From: Scandinavium lactucae
GTDB taxonomy: Bacteria; Pseudomonadota; Gammaproteobacteria; Enterobacterales; Enterobacteriaceae
NCBI RefSeq assembly: GCF_033843265.1
Contig: NZ_JAWXRD010000040.1
Coordinates: forward strand, 310,001 to 374,000
Direction of reading: 5' to 3'
Length of the DNA stretch: 64,000 bases
Shown: piece by piece, positions 31,620-39,182 of the stretch
How the letters are laid out: every line of letters starts with the position of its first letter
Position numbering within the stretch: position 1 is the stretch's first letter
Program-made: the position numbers and the translations under genes
The notes under the pieces: generated by a model
What the model saw: the letters and a program-made list of their open reading frames with translations, nothing else
The model's database searches: none
What the model was told of the DNA's origin: nothing

Positions 31620-32462
31620 ATGACCCGTCCACAGTTTGCATCACGTCAGATTGGTGAGTATATCGTTACCGCATTGAGCGACGGAAATATGGCCGCCAGC
31701 CTCGATTTGTTAGTCGGCGTCGATTCCGTCGATGCCGGTGAAATTCAGCGCCAGGCCGGGATCGGAGACGCCGGAAACATTCATATCAATGGCTATTTAA
31801 TCCGTGGAAAAGGTCGCACTATTCTGGTGGATTCTGGCACCGGTGGGCTGAATAACGCCGGCGGCCTGTTGCAACAGAATCTGGTCGCGGTCGGCGTCTG
31901 TCCTGAGGAAATTGATACCATTCTGCTGACCCACGCGCACCCCGACCATATCGGCGGCCTGCTTGACGCCGAGGCGCAGCCAGTATTCACCCGCGCCAAG
32001 GTGTATATTCATCCGCTTGAAGTTGAACACTGGCTGGATAACGACAAACAGCAGCGAGCCGTTGAACGCGTACAGCGTATTTTTGCCCTCGTCCGTCGTA
32101 CCCTGAACGCCTACCAGCCCGCCGTTGAGATGCTGAACGACAGCGAAGTGGCTCCGGGCATTCGTCCGGTCTCTCTGCCAGGCCACACACCAGGGCATAC
32201 CGGCTTTCGGATTGATTCACAGGGGCAAAGTCTGCTTATCTGGGGCGATATCGTGCATTACCCCCATATTCAGACCGCGCATCCCGATGCATCGATAGCC
32301 TTTGATATCGATCCTGCGCAGGCCGAGGCCACGCGCACTGCACTGCTCGCACAGGTGGTGGATGAAAATCTGCTGATTGCCGGAATGCATTTCGGCGCGC
32401 AGGGTTTTGCGCACATTCTCCCGGCGGGGGATGGTTATCGGGTGGCGTACCTGGAAGAATAA
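31620..32462 (+). CDS. MBL-fold metallo-hydrolase (lactonase/YtnP-like)
   Basis: A 280-residue metallo-beta-lactamase-fold protein with the complete zinc motif LLTHAHPDHIGG (His105, His107, Asp109, His110). Further metal ligands follow in the block LPGHTPGHTGF and in LLIWGDIVHYP, with a late His in IAGMHFGAQGF. This layout (HxHxDH, H, D, H) fits the AttM/AhlD/YtnP-like lactonase-type hydrolases, though neighbours with other substrates exist. AGGAG precedes the ATG. It lies upstream of the tRNA-like gene on the opposite strand, in a patch of accessory genes absent from the E. coli order. Confidence 0.88.
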   Translation: MTRPQFASRQIGEYIVTALSDGNMAASLDLLVGVDSVDAGEIQRQAGIGDAGNIHINGYLIRGKGRTILVDSGTGGLNNAGGLLQQNLVAVGVCPEEIDTILLTHAHPDHIGGLLDAEAQPVFTRAKVYIHPLEVEHWLDNDKQQRAVERVQRIFALVRRTLNAYQPAVEMLNDSEVAPGIRPVSLPGHTPGHTGFRIDSQGQSLLIWGDIVHYPHIQTAHPDASIAFDIDPAQAEATRTALLAQVVDENLLIAGMHFGAQGFAHILPAGDGYRVAYLEE

Positions 32463-32628
32463 ATACCCGACAAGCAGTAGCACAAAACGAATCATCATCT
32501 AAGAAGGTTTTGAGTTGTTTCGTGCTAATTTTTTGCCCCACCCATGCCCCATGACCTCACCGGCACATCGTCCAGTGATATGCGTGACTCAATGGAGTCT
32601 GTAGCTGGTGAGGATCACGTTACAGGCA

Positions 32629-32653
32629 CAAAAAAAGCCACCGGAAGGTGGCC
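32629..32653 (-). terminator. Intrinsic terminator of the lipoprotein gene at 32673
   Basis: On the minus strand GGCCACC-TTCC-GGTGGC runs into TTTTTTTG, 20 bp past the stop codon. Confidence 0.8.
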
Positions 32654-32672
32654 TGCCATCGTTCTATTTCGA

Positions 32673-33026
32673 TTAGCGTGTCTCGCAACCAGCCTGAGAC
32701 TTGTCGATGATTTGCGTACCCTCGACACGGTAGCCGAAGGTGCCGAACAGGAATGCATGGTTTAGCTGATAAACGACTACATCACTCAGACCAACCGCAC
32801 ACTTATCTTTCTCTATAGCGCGATCCATTGCAGTTTTCACACTCGGAATGCCAAGTGGGAAAATCACTATCGGCGCTTTATCTTCGCCAGTTACACGCTG
32901 TCCTTTTTCGAACTTGGCAGCATTCAGGTTATAGTTTTTGGTACTACCCACGGTCATATCCGCAACGCGGACAGTACAACCAGACAGCATTAATGCGCCA
33001 AGCGCTAAAGCAATTACCTTTTTCAC
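32673..33026 (-). CDS. Predicted lipoprotein of a type common in prophages and mobile regions
   Basis: A 117-residue product from a GTG start with AAAGGA upstream. A lipoprotein signal (lipobox LSGC, Cys17) leads a body containing VRVADMTVGSTKNYNLN, APIVIFPLGIPSVKTAMDRA and GLSDVVVYQLNHAFLFGTFGYRVEGT. Similar proteins occur in enterobacterial prophages and islands, but no function is known to me. It has its own terminator, and its base composition is more AT-rich than its neighbours, hinting at transfer. Flanking non-coding segments (32463..32628 and 33027..33275) look like degraded mobile DNA without recognisable genes. Confidence 0.75.
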   Translation of the reverse strand: MKKVIALALGALMLSGCTVRVADMTVGSTKNYNLNAAKFEKGQRVTGEDKAPIVIFPLGIPSVKTAMDRAIEKDKCAVGLSDVVVYQLNHAFLFGTFGYRVEGTQIIDKSQAGCETR

Positions 33027-33087
33027 TTATGTTTCCTTTGCTTGAAATCGAAAACATATTAACAGCATGATTATTATGGTTAAAGAT

Positions 33088-33112
33088 AAAACCCGCAGTT
33101 AAGCGGGTTGGG
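33088..33112 (-). terminator. Orphan terminator-like hairpin upstream of the lipoprotein gene
   Basis: AACCCGC-TTAACT-GCGGGTT followed by TTATCTTT reads as a terminator on the minus strand, but no gene lies immediately upstream of it on that strand. It may be what remains of a lost gene. The rest of 33027..33275 contains no gene I can support. Confidence 0.5.
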
Positions 33113-33275
33113 TTTGCACTGCGTTAACTGAAGCTTCTGGTTAAAACAGCTTTCGACGGTCCGCTCCAGATAGCCCTGCTAAAAAACAACAATTTTGACT
33201 TCAATGCCCCGCAGATGCCCCACAAGAAAGTGGCTGGAATACAAGAGATATATATCCCAGCCGCTTAACCACTCC

Positions 33276-34700
33276 TTAGTGTTTAATCATTACATGCCGC
33301 ACCACGGTGTAATCTTCGAGGCCGTAGACCGACATATCCTTGCCGTAGCCCGACAATTTTTGCCCACCGTGTGGCATTTCGCTGACCAGCATAAAGTGAG
33401 TGTTGACCCAGGTGCAGCCGTATTGCAAACGCGCACTCATGCGATGGGCTCGACCTACGTCCTGGGTCCACACCGATGAGGCCAGGCCGTACTGCGAATC
33501 GTTGGCCCAGCCGAGGACCTGCTCTTCGTCATCAAACAGCGTGACGCTAACCACCGGGCCGAACACTTCGCGCTGGACGATATCGTCTTCCTGCTTGGCC
33601 CCGGCCAGCACCGTCGGTTGAAAGTGATAGCCGCTGCCCGGTACTTTTTCGCCGCCGGTCACTACCTTGATATGGCTGAGACGGCGGGCTTTTTCCACCG
33701 CCTGGCTGACCCTCTCCAGATGCGCCTGCGAGCTCAGCGGCCCCAGCTCGGTGGATTCATCGTTCGGACAGCCCATTTTCAGCGTCGACACCGCCGCGCC
33801 GAGTTTTTCAACCAGCGCGTCATATACGCCTCTCTGCACGTACAGCCGACACGCCGCGGTACAGTCCTGCCCGGCGTTGTAGAAGCCGAAGGTTCGTACC
33901 CCTTCCACCACCGCCTCCAGATCCGCATCATCAAATACGATGACCGGCGCTTTACCCCCCAGTTCCATATGGGTGCGTTTAATCGACGGCGCGGTGTGGG
34001 AGATAATGTGCTCCCCGGTGGCAATCGACCCGGTGAGTGATACCATGCGCACTTTTTCATGTCCGGTCAGGGGGTCGCCGACGGTTTTGCCCCGGCCAAA
34101 CAGCACATTAATCACCCCGGCAGGGAAAATATCTTTCGCCAGTTCGGCCAGTTTTAACGCCGTCAACGGAGTAATTTCAGAGGGTTTGATCACTACGCAG
34201 TTACCCGCCGCCAGCGCCGGGGCAAGCTTCCACGCCGCCATCATCAACGGATAGTTCCACGGCGCAATCGACGCCACTACCCCGACCGGATCACGGCGGA
34301 TCATCGAGGTGTGCCCTTCCAGATATTCACCCGCCGCCAGGCCATTCAGGCAGCGTGCGGCCCCCGCAAAGAAGCGGAAAACGTCGACCACCGCAGGCAG
34401 TTCGTCGTTGATGACACAATGCAGCGGTTTACCGCAGTTCAGCGATTCCAGCTTCGCTAACGTTTCGGCATTTTGCTCAATCACCTCCGCCAGTTTCAAC
34501 AGGCATTCAGCCCGCGCTTTCGGCGTGGTTTGGCCCCATTGGACAAACGCGCGATCGGCGGCAAGAACGGCAGCATCAACCTGCTCTGCGCTGGCTTCGG
34601 CGATTTCTATAATCACTTCTCCGGTGGCAGGATTATAGACCGACTGTTTTTCGCCGTGGCCTGCGACCAGTTCACCGTTTATCAATAAGTTGTGTTGCAT
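33276..34700 (-). CDS. patD: Gamma-aminobutyraldehyde dehydrogenase PatD (YdcW)
   Basis: A 474-residue aldehyde dehydrogenase, identical in length to E. coli PatD and closely similar (LLINGELVAGHGEKQSVYNP, SIAPWNYPLMMAAWKLAPAL, HMELGGKAPVIVFDDADLEA). The catalytic Cys is in NAGQDCTAAC and the general-base Glu in MELGGK. It oxidises 4-aminobutanal to GABA in putrescine breakdown. ATG 34700 (MQHNLLING) matches the E. coli start; the longer open frame upstream is unrelated sequence. In E. coli patD is the last gene of ydcSTUV-patD. Here the four transporter genes are missing and patD stands alone with 312 bp before ydcR. Confidence 0.96.
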   Translation of the reverse strand: MQHNLLINGELVAGHGEKQSVYNPATGEVIIEIAEASAEQVDAAVLAADRAFVQWGQTTPKARAECLLKLAEVIEQNAETLAKLESLNCGKPLHCVINDELPAVVDVFRFFAGAARCLNGLAAGEYLEGHTSMIRRDPVGVVASIAPWNYPLMMAAWKLAPALAAGNCVVIKPSEITPLTALKLAELAKDIFPAGVINVLFGRGKTVGDPLTGHEKVRMVSLTGSIATGEHIISHTAPSIKRTHMELGGKAPVIVFDDADLEAVVEGVRTFGFYNAGQDCTAACRLYVQRGVYDALVEKLGAAVSTLKMGCPNDESTELGPLSSQAHLERVSQAVEKARRLSHIKVVTGGEKVPGSGYHFQPTVLAGAKQEDDIVQREVFGPVVSVTLFDDEEQVLGWANDSQYGLASSVWTQDVGRAHRMSARLQYGCTWVNTHFMLVSEMPHGGQKLSGYGKDMSVYGLEDYTVVRHVMIKH

Positions 34701-35012
34701 ACCCTGCTCCCTACTTGTGCAGTTATTTATCGCTACCGGCAGCCGCGCCGTAAAAATATGTTCCTTAATAACCGTAGACGGCGGAATACGCGCGCAGGGG
34801 GAAATTTCACCAGGTTGTGACAAAGGGCGCATTACGCTGAAAATGAAACGATATATCTCAATTAAAGGCAGTATAGACAGGAAGTTAAGTGACGTTCTCA
34901 GGTATGCATATTTCCTATGATGCGGGTAAACGAAATAACCCAACAAAGGGTTATTAAACTATCGTCGGGTTATTTCCGTTTTGGGAAAAAGATATTCAGT
35001 AAATAAGAACGT
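34701..35012. other. Gene-free stretch between patD and ydcR
   Basis: These 312 bases contain no supported gene. They hold the presumed patD promoter and, at 34934-34955, a hairpin AATAACCC-AACAAA-GGGTTATT that can serve as a minus-strand terminator for ydcR. A second GGGTTATT copy lies at 34967-34974. No remnant of ydcSTUV could be recognised. Confidence 0.5.
34934..34955 (-). terminator. Hairpin terminator downstream of ydcR
   Basis: Eight-base arms AATAACCC (34934-34941) and GGGTTATT (34948-34955) are followed on the minus strand by TCGTTTACC. AT-rich lower stem and modest T-tract make it a plausible but not strong terminator. Confidence 0.45.
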
Positions 35013-36428
35013 TTATTCGGTCAACATTTCTTTTATCAACTGGCCCAGCACTTTTACCCCCTGCTCTTCGCGCTCACTCCACCCCCAGGCGGTGTTAAAA
35101 CGGAAGAACGATGCCCAGCTGTCGGTGGTTGAGAACATCTTGCCCGGCGCGATACTGATTTTATGCGCCAGCGCCCGTGCGCCAAGCTCACCGGCGTCGA
35201 TCCCGGCGGGTAGCTCCAGCCACAAGAAGTAGCCGCTGTCGTTATGATGGATTTTCACCTCGGCGGGTAAATGGCGAAGCAGCGCCTGCCAGGCCAAATG
35301 TTTCCGCTCTGCCAGCTGGCGACGTAGACGCCGCAGGTGCGCGTCATAACGTTTGGTGCCGAGATAATCGACCAGCGCCATCTGCATCGGCGAGCTGGTC
35401 GACAACGTGCTCATTAACTGCAAATGCTGAATACGCTGGGCGTGCTTACCCGCCGCCACCCAACCGATGCGAAAGCCCGGCACCAGGCATTTGGAAAACG
35501 AACTGCAGTGCAGGGTCATATCATCACGATCCCAGGCTTTAGCGGGCAGCGGCTTCTCGCGACCAAACCACAGTTCGCTGTAAACATCGTCCTCAATCAG
35601 CACCACGTTATGCGCACTCAGCAGCGCCACCAGCTGAGCCTTTTTCTCCGGTGAAAGGGTAAAACCGAGCGGGTTTTGGCTGTTGGTCATCAGCCAGCAG
35701 GCTTTTACCGGATACTCTTTCAACGCCTGTTCCAGCGCCAGCAGATCGATCCCCTCTTTCACATCCGAGGCCACCGACAGCGCTTTCAGCTTCAGGCGTT
35801 CCAGCGCCTGTAAGGCACCATAGAAACAGGGATTCTCGACGATCACCCAGTCGCCCGGTTCGGTCACCGCCTGCAAACTCAGGTTCAGCGCTTCAAGCGC
35901 CCCGGCGGTAATCACGATTTCATCGGGCGAAATGTTCATGCCCTGTAACGCATAGCGGCGGGCGATGGCGTGGCGGAGCTCGGCATTCCCCGGCGGCAGA
36001 TTTTCAATCACGCTCATGGCGGTGGCGGTTTTGCTCACCTGCGCCAGCGAACGGTTCAGCTGCTGGAGTGGAAACAGGCGCGGATCGGGAAACGCCGAGG
36101 CGAACGGCAGAACCGCCGCATCGCGGCTGGCCTGCAACACCCCGAAAATATAGGTATTGATATCCACCGCTTCATCGCGCATTACCTGCGCGGGCGGCGC
36201 GGTTTTAATCTGTTTCACCGGGCGCGGCGCAACGTAATAGCCCGACTGCGGCCTGGCGATGATCCGCCCCTGGCTTTCCAGCAACTGATACGCGTGGCCA
36301 ACGGTCATAAAACTCATCCCGCTGATAGTAACCTGCTCGCGCAGCGACGGCAGTCGGTCGCCGGGCTGCCACACGCCAAGGCCAATCTGTTCAGTAATTT
36401 GCTGCGCCAGGCGCTGGTATTTTTTCAT
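35013..36428 (-). CDS. ydcR: MocR-family PLP-dependent regulator YdcR
   Basis: A 471-residue GntR/aminotransferase fusion protein very similar to E. coli YdcR. The winged helix at residues 1-70 includes PGDRLPSLREQVTISGMSFMTVGHAYQLLESQGRI. The aminotransferase-like domain has NSQNPLGFTL, the PLP-lysine loop SSFSKCLVPGFRIGWVAAGKH and RRLRRQLAERKHLAWQALL. MocR proteins sense PLP adducts of amines or amino acids; E. coli ydcR sits beside ydcSTUV-patD and is thought to control that putrescine cluster. Here it points toward patD on the same strand. Start 36428 corresponds to MKKYQRL as in E. coli. Confidence 0.94.
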   Translation of the reverse strand: MKKYQRLAQQITEQIGLGVWQPGDRLPSLREQVTISGMSFMTVGHAYQLLESQGRIIARPQSGYYVAPRPVKQIKTAPPAQVMRDEAVDINTYIFGVLQASRDAAVLPFASAFPDPRLFPLQQLNRSLAQVSKTATAMSVIENLPPGNAELRHAIARRYALQGMNISPDEIVITAGALEALNLSLQAVTEPGDWVIVENPCFYGALQALERLKLKALSVASDVKEGIDLLALEQALKEYPVKACWLMTNSQNPLGFTLSPEKKAQLVALLSAHNVVLIEDDVYSELWFGREKPLPAKAWDRDDMTLHCSSFSKCLVPGFRIGWVAAGKHAQRIQHLQLMSTLSTSSPMQMALVDYLGTKRYDAHLRRLRRQLAERKHLAWQALLRHLPAEVKIHHNDSGYFLWLELPAGIDAGELGARALAHKISIAPGKMFSTTDSWASFFRFNTAWGWSEREEQGVKVLGQLIKEMLTE

Positions 36429-36574
36429 CGTGGGTTTCGCCGGTTTTATGACAGATGTAAAAAGTAGCATGATTAATGTAACTGTTATAGGTAAATAAAC
36501 ACCGACTGTGGCTGCTACTCCATTGTCACAATCAATACCATGACTGCGAACACCGTTTTATGTCGAGGTTGTCC

Positions 36575-37972
36575 ATGTTCGGTTTAGACGCATTCCATTT
36601 GGCGCGCATTCAGTTCGCCTTCACGGTCTCTTTTCACATTATTTTTCCGGCTATTACCATCGGGCTTGCCAGCTACCTGGCGGTGCTCGAAGGCCTGTGG
36701 CTGAAAACCAAAAACCCGGTCTGGCGTTCGCTGTGGGCGTTCTGGTCGAAAATTTTCGCCGTTAACTTTGGCATGGGCGTGGTCTCCGGGCTAGTGATGG
36801 CCTATCAGTTCGGCACCAACTGGAGCGGCTTCTCACAGTTTGCGGGCAGTATTACCGGCCCGCTGCTGACCTACGAAGTGCTGACCGCCTTTTTCCTCGA
36901 GGCGGGTTTCCTCGGGGTGATGCTGTTTGGCTGGAATAAAGTCGGCCCCGGCCTGCACTTTTTCTCCACCTGTATGGTGGCGCTGGGGACGATTATTTCT
37001 ACTTTTTGGATCCTCGCCTCCAACAGCTGGATGCAAACTCCACAGGGGTATGAAATCGTTAACGGCCAGGTGGTGCCGGTGGACTGGTTCGCGGTGGTGT
37101 TTAACCCGTCGTTCCCCTACCGCTTGCTGCATATGTCGGTGGCGGCGTTCCTCAGCAGCGCCCTGTTCGTCGGCGCGTCCGCCGCCTGGCATCTGCTGCG
37201 CGGTAACAATACCCCTGCGATTCGGGCGATGTTTTCCATGGCCCTATGGATGACGCTGATCGTCGCGCCGGTGCAAGCACTGATTGGCGATATGCACGGC
37301 CTGAATACGCTTCAACATCAGCCTGCCAAAATTGCCGCCATCGAAGGTCATTGGGAAAACACGCCGGGCGAACCGACCCCGCTGCTGATTTTCGGTTGGC
37401 CGGATATGGAGCAGGAACGCACCCGCTACGGGCTGGAGATCCCGGCACTCGGTAGCCTTATCCTGACCCACAGCCTCGATAAACAGGTGCCCGCCCTGAA
37501 AGAATTTGCCAAAGAGGATCGGCCAAATTCAACCCTCGTCTTCTGGTCGTTCCGCGTGATGGCCGGGCTGGGCGGGCTGATGTTGCTGCTCGGCGTGTTC
37601 TCGCTGTGGCTGCGCAAAGGACAACGGCTGTATACCTCCCGTCCGTTCCTGCGCTTTGCGCTGTGGATGGGGCCCTCCGGGCTGATTGCGATTCTGGCGG
37701 GCTGGATAACCACCGAGGTTGGCCGCCAGCCGTGGGTGGTGTATGGCCTACAACGCACCAAAGACGCGGTCTCGGCGCACGGCGATTTGCACATGAGCAT
37801 CAGCCTGCTGGCGTTCTTAATCGTCTATACCTCGGTGTTCGGCGTGGGCTACAGCTACATGATCCGCCTGATCCGCAAAGGTCCGCAGGATTACATCCCT
37901 GATCCACACGGTACACCTGCCCGTCCGCTGTCGGCAGCAATCGACGGTTATCAACATGAGGAGTCACGCTAA
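36575..37972 (+). CDS. cioA: Cytochrome bd-type ubiquinol oxidase subunit I, CioA-like (short Q-loop)
   Basis: The 465-residue membrane protein opens FGLDAFHLARIQFAFTVSFHIIFPAITIG. The haem b595/d-type ligand His is in SFHIIF (about residue 21), a second His is in LLHMSVAAF, and the quinol-site region has GRQPWVVYGLQRT. The segment corresponding to the E. coli Q-loop is short, as in the CioA/cyanide-insensitive group rather than CydA or AppC. ATG 36575 has GAGG upstream; an in-frame start 15 bases earlier is less likely. It is the first gene of a three-gene operon (cioA-cioB-DUF2474) joined by one-base overlaps and diverges from ydcR. Confidence 0.93.
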   Translation: MFGLDAFHLARIQFAFTVSFHIIFPAITIGLASYLAVLEGLWLKTKNPVWRSLWAFWSKIFAVNFGMGVVSGLVMAYQFGTNWSGFSQFAGSITGPLLTYEVLTAFFLEAGFLGVMLFGWNKVGPGLHFFSTCMVALGTIISTFWILASNSWMQTPQGYEIVNGQVVPVDWFAVVFNPSFPYRLLHMSVAAFLSSALFVGASAAWHLLRGNNTPAIRAMFSMALWMTLIVAPVQALIGDMHGLNTLQHQPAKIAAIEGHWENTPGEPTPLLIFGWPDMEQERTRYGLEIPALGSLILTHSLDKQVPALKEFAKEDRPNSTLVFWSFRVMAGLGGLMLLLGVFSLWLRKGQRLYTSRPFLRFALWMGPSGLIAILAGWITTEVGRQPWVVYGLQRTKDAVSAHGDLHMSISLLAFLIVYTSVFGVGYSYMIRLIRKGPQDYIPDPHGTPARPLSAAIDGYQHEESR

Positions 37973-38982
37973 TGGGCATCGACTTATCGGTTATCTGGTT
38001 TGTAATTATTGTCTTTGCCACCCTGATGTACATCGTGATGGACGGCTTTGATTTAGGCATCGGCATCCTGTTCCCGTTCGTGCGCGATGCGGAAGAGCGT
38101 GACGTGATGGTCAATACCGTCGCCCCGGTATGGGACGGGAACGAGACCTGGCTGGTGCTCGGCGGCGCAGGGTTGTTTGGTGCATTTCCGCTGGCGTACG
38201 CCGTTATCATCGACGCGCTGACCATTCCGCTGACCTTAATGCTGATCGGTCTTATTTTTCGCGGCGTGGCGTTCGAGTTTCGCTTTAAGGCCACGCCGTC
38301 GCACCGCCCGTTTTGGGATCGGGCTTTTCTCGGCGGATCGATTCTCGCGACCTTCTGTCAGGGCGTGGTGGTTGGGGCGGTACTGAACGGTTTCCCGGTA
38401 CATAATCGCGCCTTTGCCGGGGGGCCGTTCGATTGGCTAACACCGTTCACGCTGTTCTGCGGCCTGGGCCTGGTGGTGGCCTATGCTCTGCTTGGCGCAA
38501 CGTGGCTGGTAATGAAGAGTGAAAATCCGCTGCAACAGACCATGCGGGGCGTATCCCGTGGATTAGTGCTGGCGATGCTGGTGGTGATGGCAGTCATCAG
38601 CCTGTGGACCCCGCTGGCACATCCGGCGATTGCTGTCCGCTGGTTTAGCCTGCCGAATCTGTGGTATCTGCTGCCGGTCCCGGGTCTGACGCTGGTCGTG
38701 GCGCTTGGGCTGTGGCGCTCGCTTGCCAACCCCGCCAATCACGCCGGGCCGTTTATGCTGACCTTAGGGCTGATTTTCTTAGGCTTCAGCGGGCTGGGGA
38801 TCAGTATCTGGCCGAACCTGATCCCGCCGGATATCAGCCTGTGGCAGGCCGCTGCACCCCCGCAAAGCCAGGGCTTTATGCTGGTCGGTGCCCTGCTGAT
38901 TGTGCCGATTATTCTGGTTTATACCTTTTGGAGTTACTACGTCTTCCGCGGGAAAGTTCAGCCTGGCGAGGGGTATCACTGA
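37972..38982 (+). CDS. cioB: Cytochrome bd-type ubiquinol oxidase subunit II, CioB-like
   Basis: A 336-residue inner-membrane protein with eight or nine hydrophobic segments. Typical CydB/CioB sequence is visible: IVMDGFDLGIGILFPF, the block around APVWDGNETWLVLGGAGLFG, and GLIFRGVAFEFRFK. It forms the heterodimer partner of CioA; together they oxidise ubiquinol and reduce oxygen to water without pumping protons. The start codon shares one base with the cioA stop (TAATG), and its TGA shares one base with the next small gene. CydABX/AppBCX are not in the window, so this is an additional oxidase set inserted between ydcR and rlhA relative to E. coli. Confidence 0.94.
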   Translation: MGIDLSVIWFVIIVFATLMYIVMDGFDLGIGILFPFVRDAEERDVMVNTVAPVWDGNETWLVLGGAGLFGAFPLAYAVIIDALTIPLTLMLIGLIFRGVAFEFRFKATPSHRPFWDRAFLGGSILATFCQGVVVGAVLNGFPVHNRAFAGGPFDWLTPFTLFCGLGLVVAYALLGATWLVMKSENPLQQTMRGVSRGLVLAMLVVMAVISLWTPLAHPAIAVRWFSLPNLWYLLPVPGLTLVVALGLWRSLANPANHAGPFMLTLGLIFLGFSGLGISIWPNLIPPDISLWQAAAPPQSQGFMLVGALLIVPIILVYTFWSYYVFRGKVQPGEGYH

Positions 38983-39107
38983 TGCAACAATCATTATTTA
39001 AACAGCTGTTCTGGATGGTTATTTTGTGGGGCGGCAGCGTGCTGGCGCTGGCGGCAGTGGGGATATTTTTCCGGCTACTGATGAGCGCGGCGGGGTTTAA
39101 ATCGTAG
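38982..39107 (+). CDS. DUF2474 small membrane protein, CydX-like accessory of CioAB
   Basis: The 41-residue product begins MQQSLFKQLFWMVILWGGSV and has one membrane helix. It fits the DUF2474 family found as the third gene of CioAB operons. In E. coli the analogous CydX and AppX stabilise the haem centres of bd oxidases. The ATG overlaps the cioB stop by one base, so it is translationally coupled. A BIME follows. Confidence 0.85.
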   Translation: MQQSLFKQLFWMVILWGGSVLALAAVGIFFRLLMSAAGFKS

Positions 39108-39112
39108 ATGTG

Positions 39113-39182
39113 ATGCCCGCTGGCGCTCCGCTTACCGGCCTTACAAAACCTGTAGGCCTGATATGCGGAGCGCCATCAGGCA
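39113..39182. repeat. BIME (two inverted REP-like units) between the cio operon and rlhA
   Basis: Two facing REP-like units pair through GGCGCTCCGC and GCGGAGCGCC around TTACCGGCCTTACAAAACC. The element fills the gap between convergent genes and probably also limits read-through. Confidence 0.75.
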
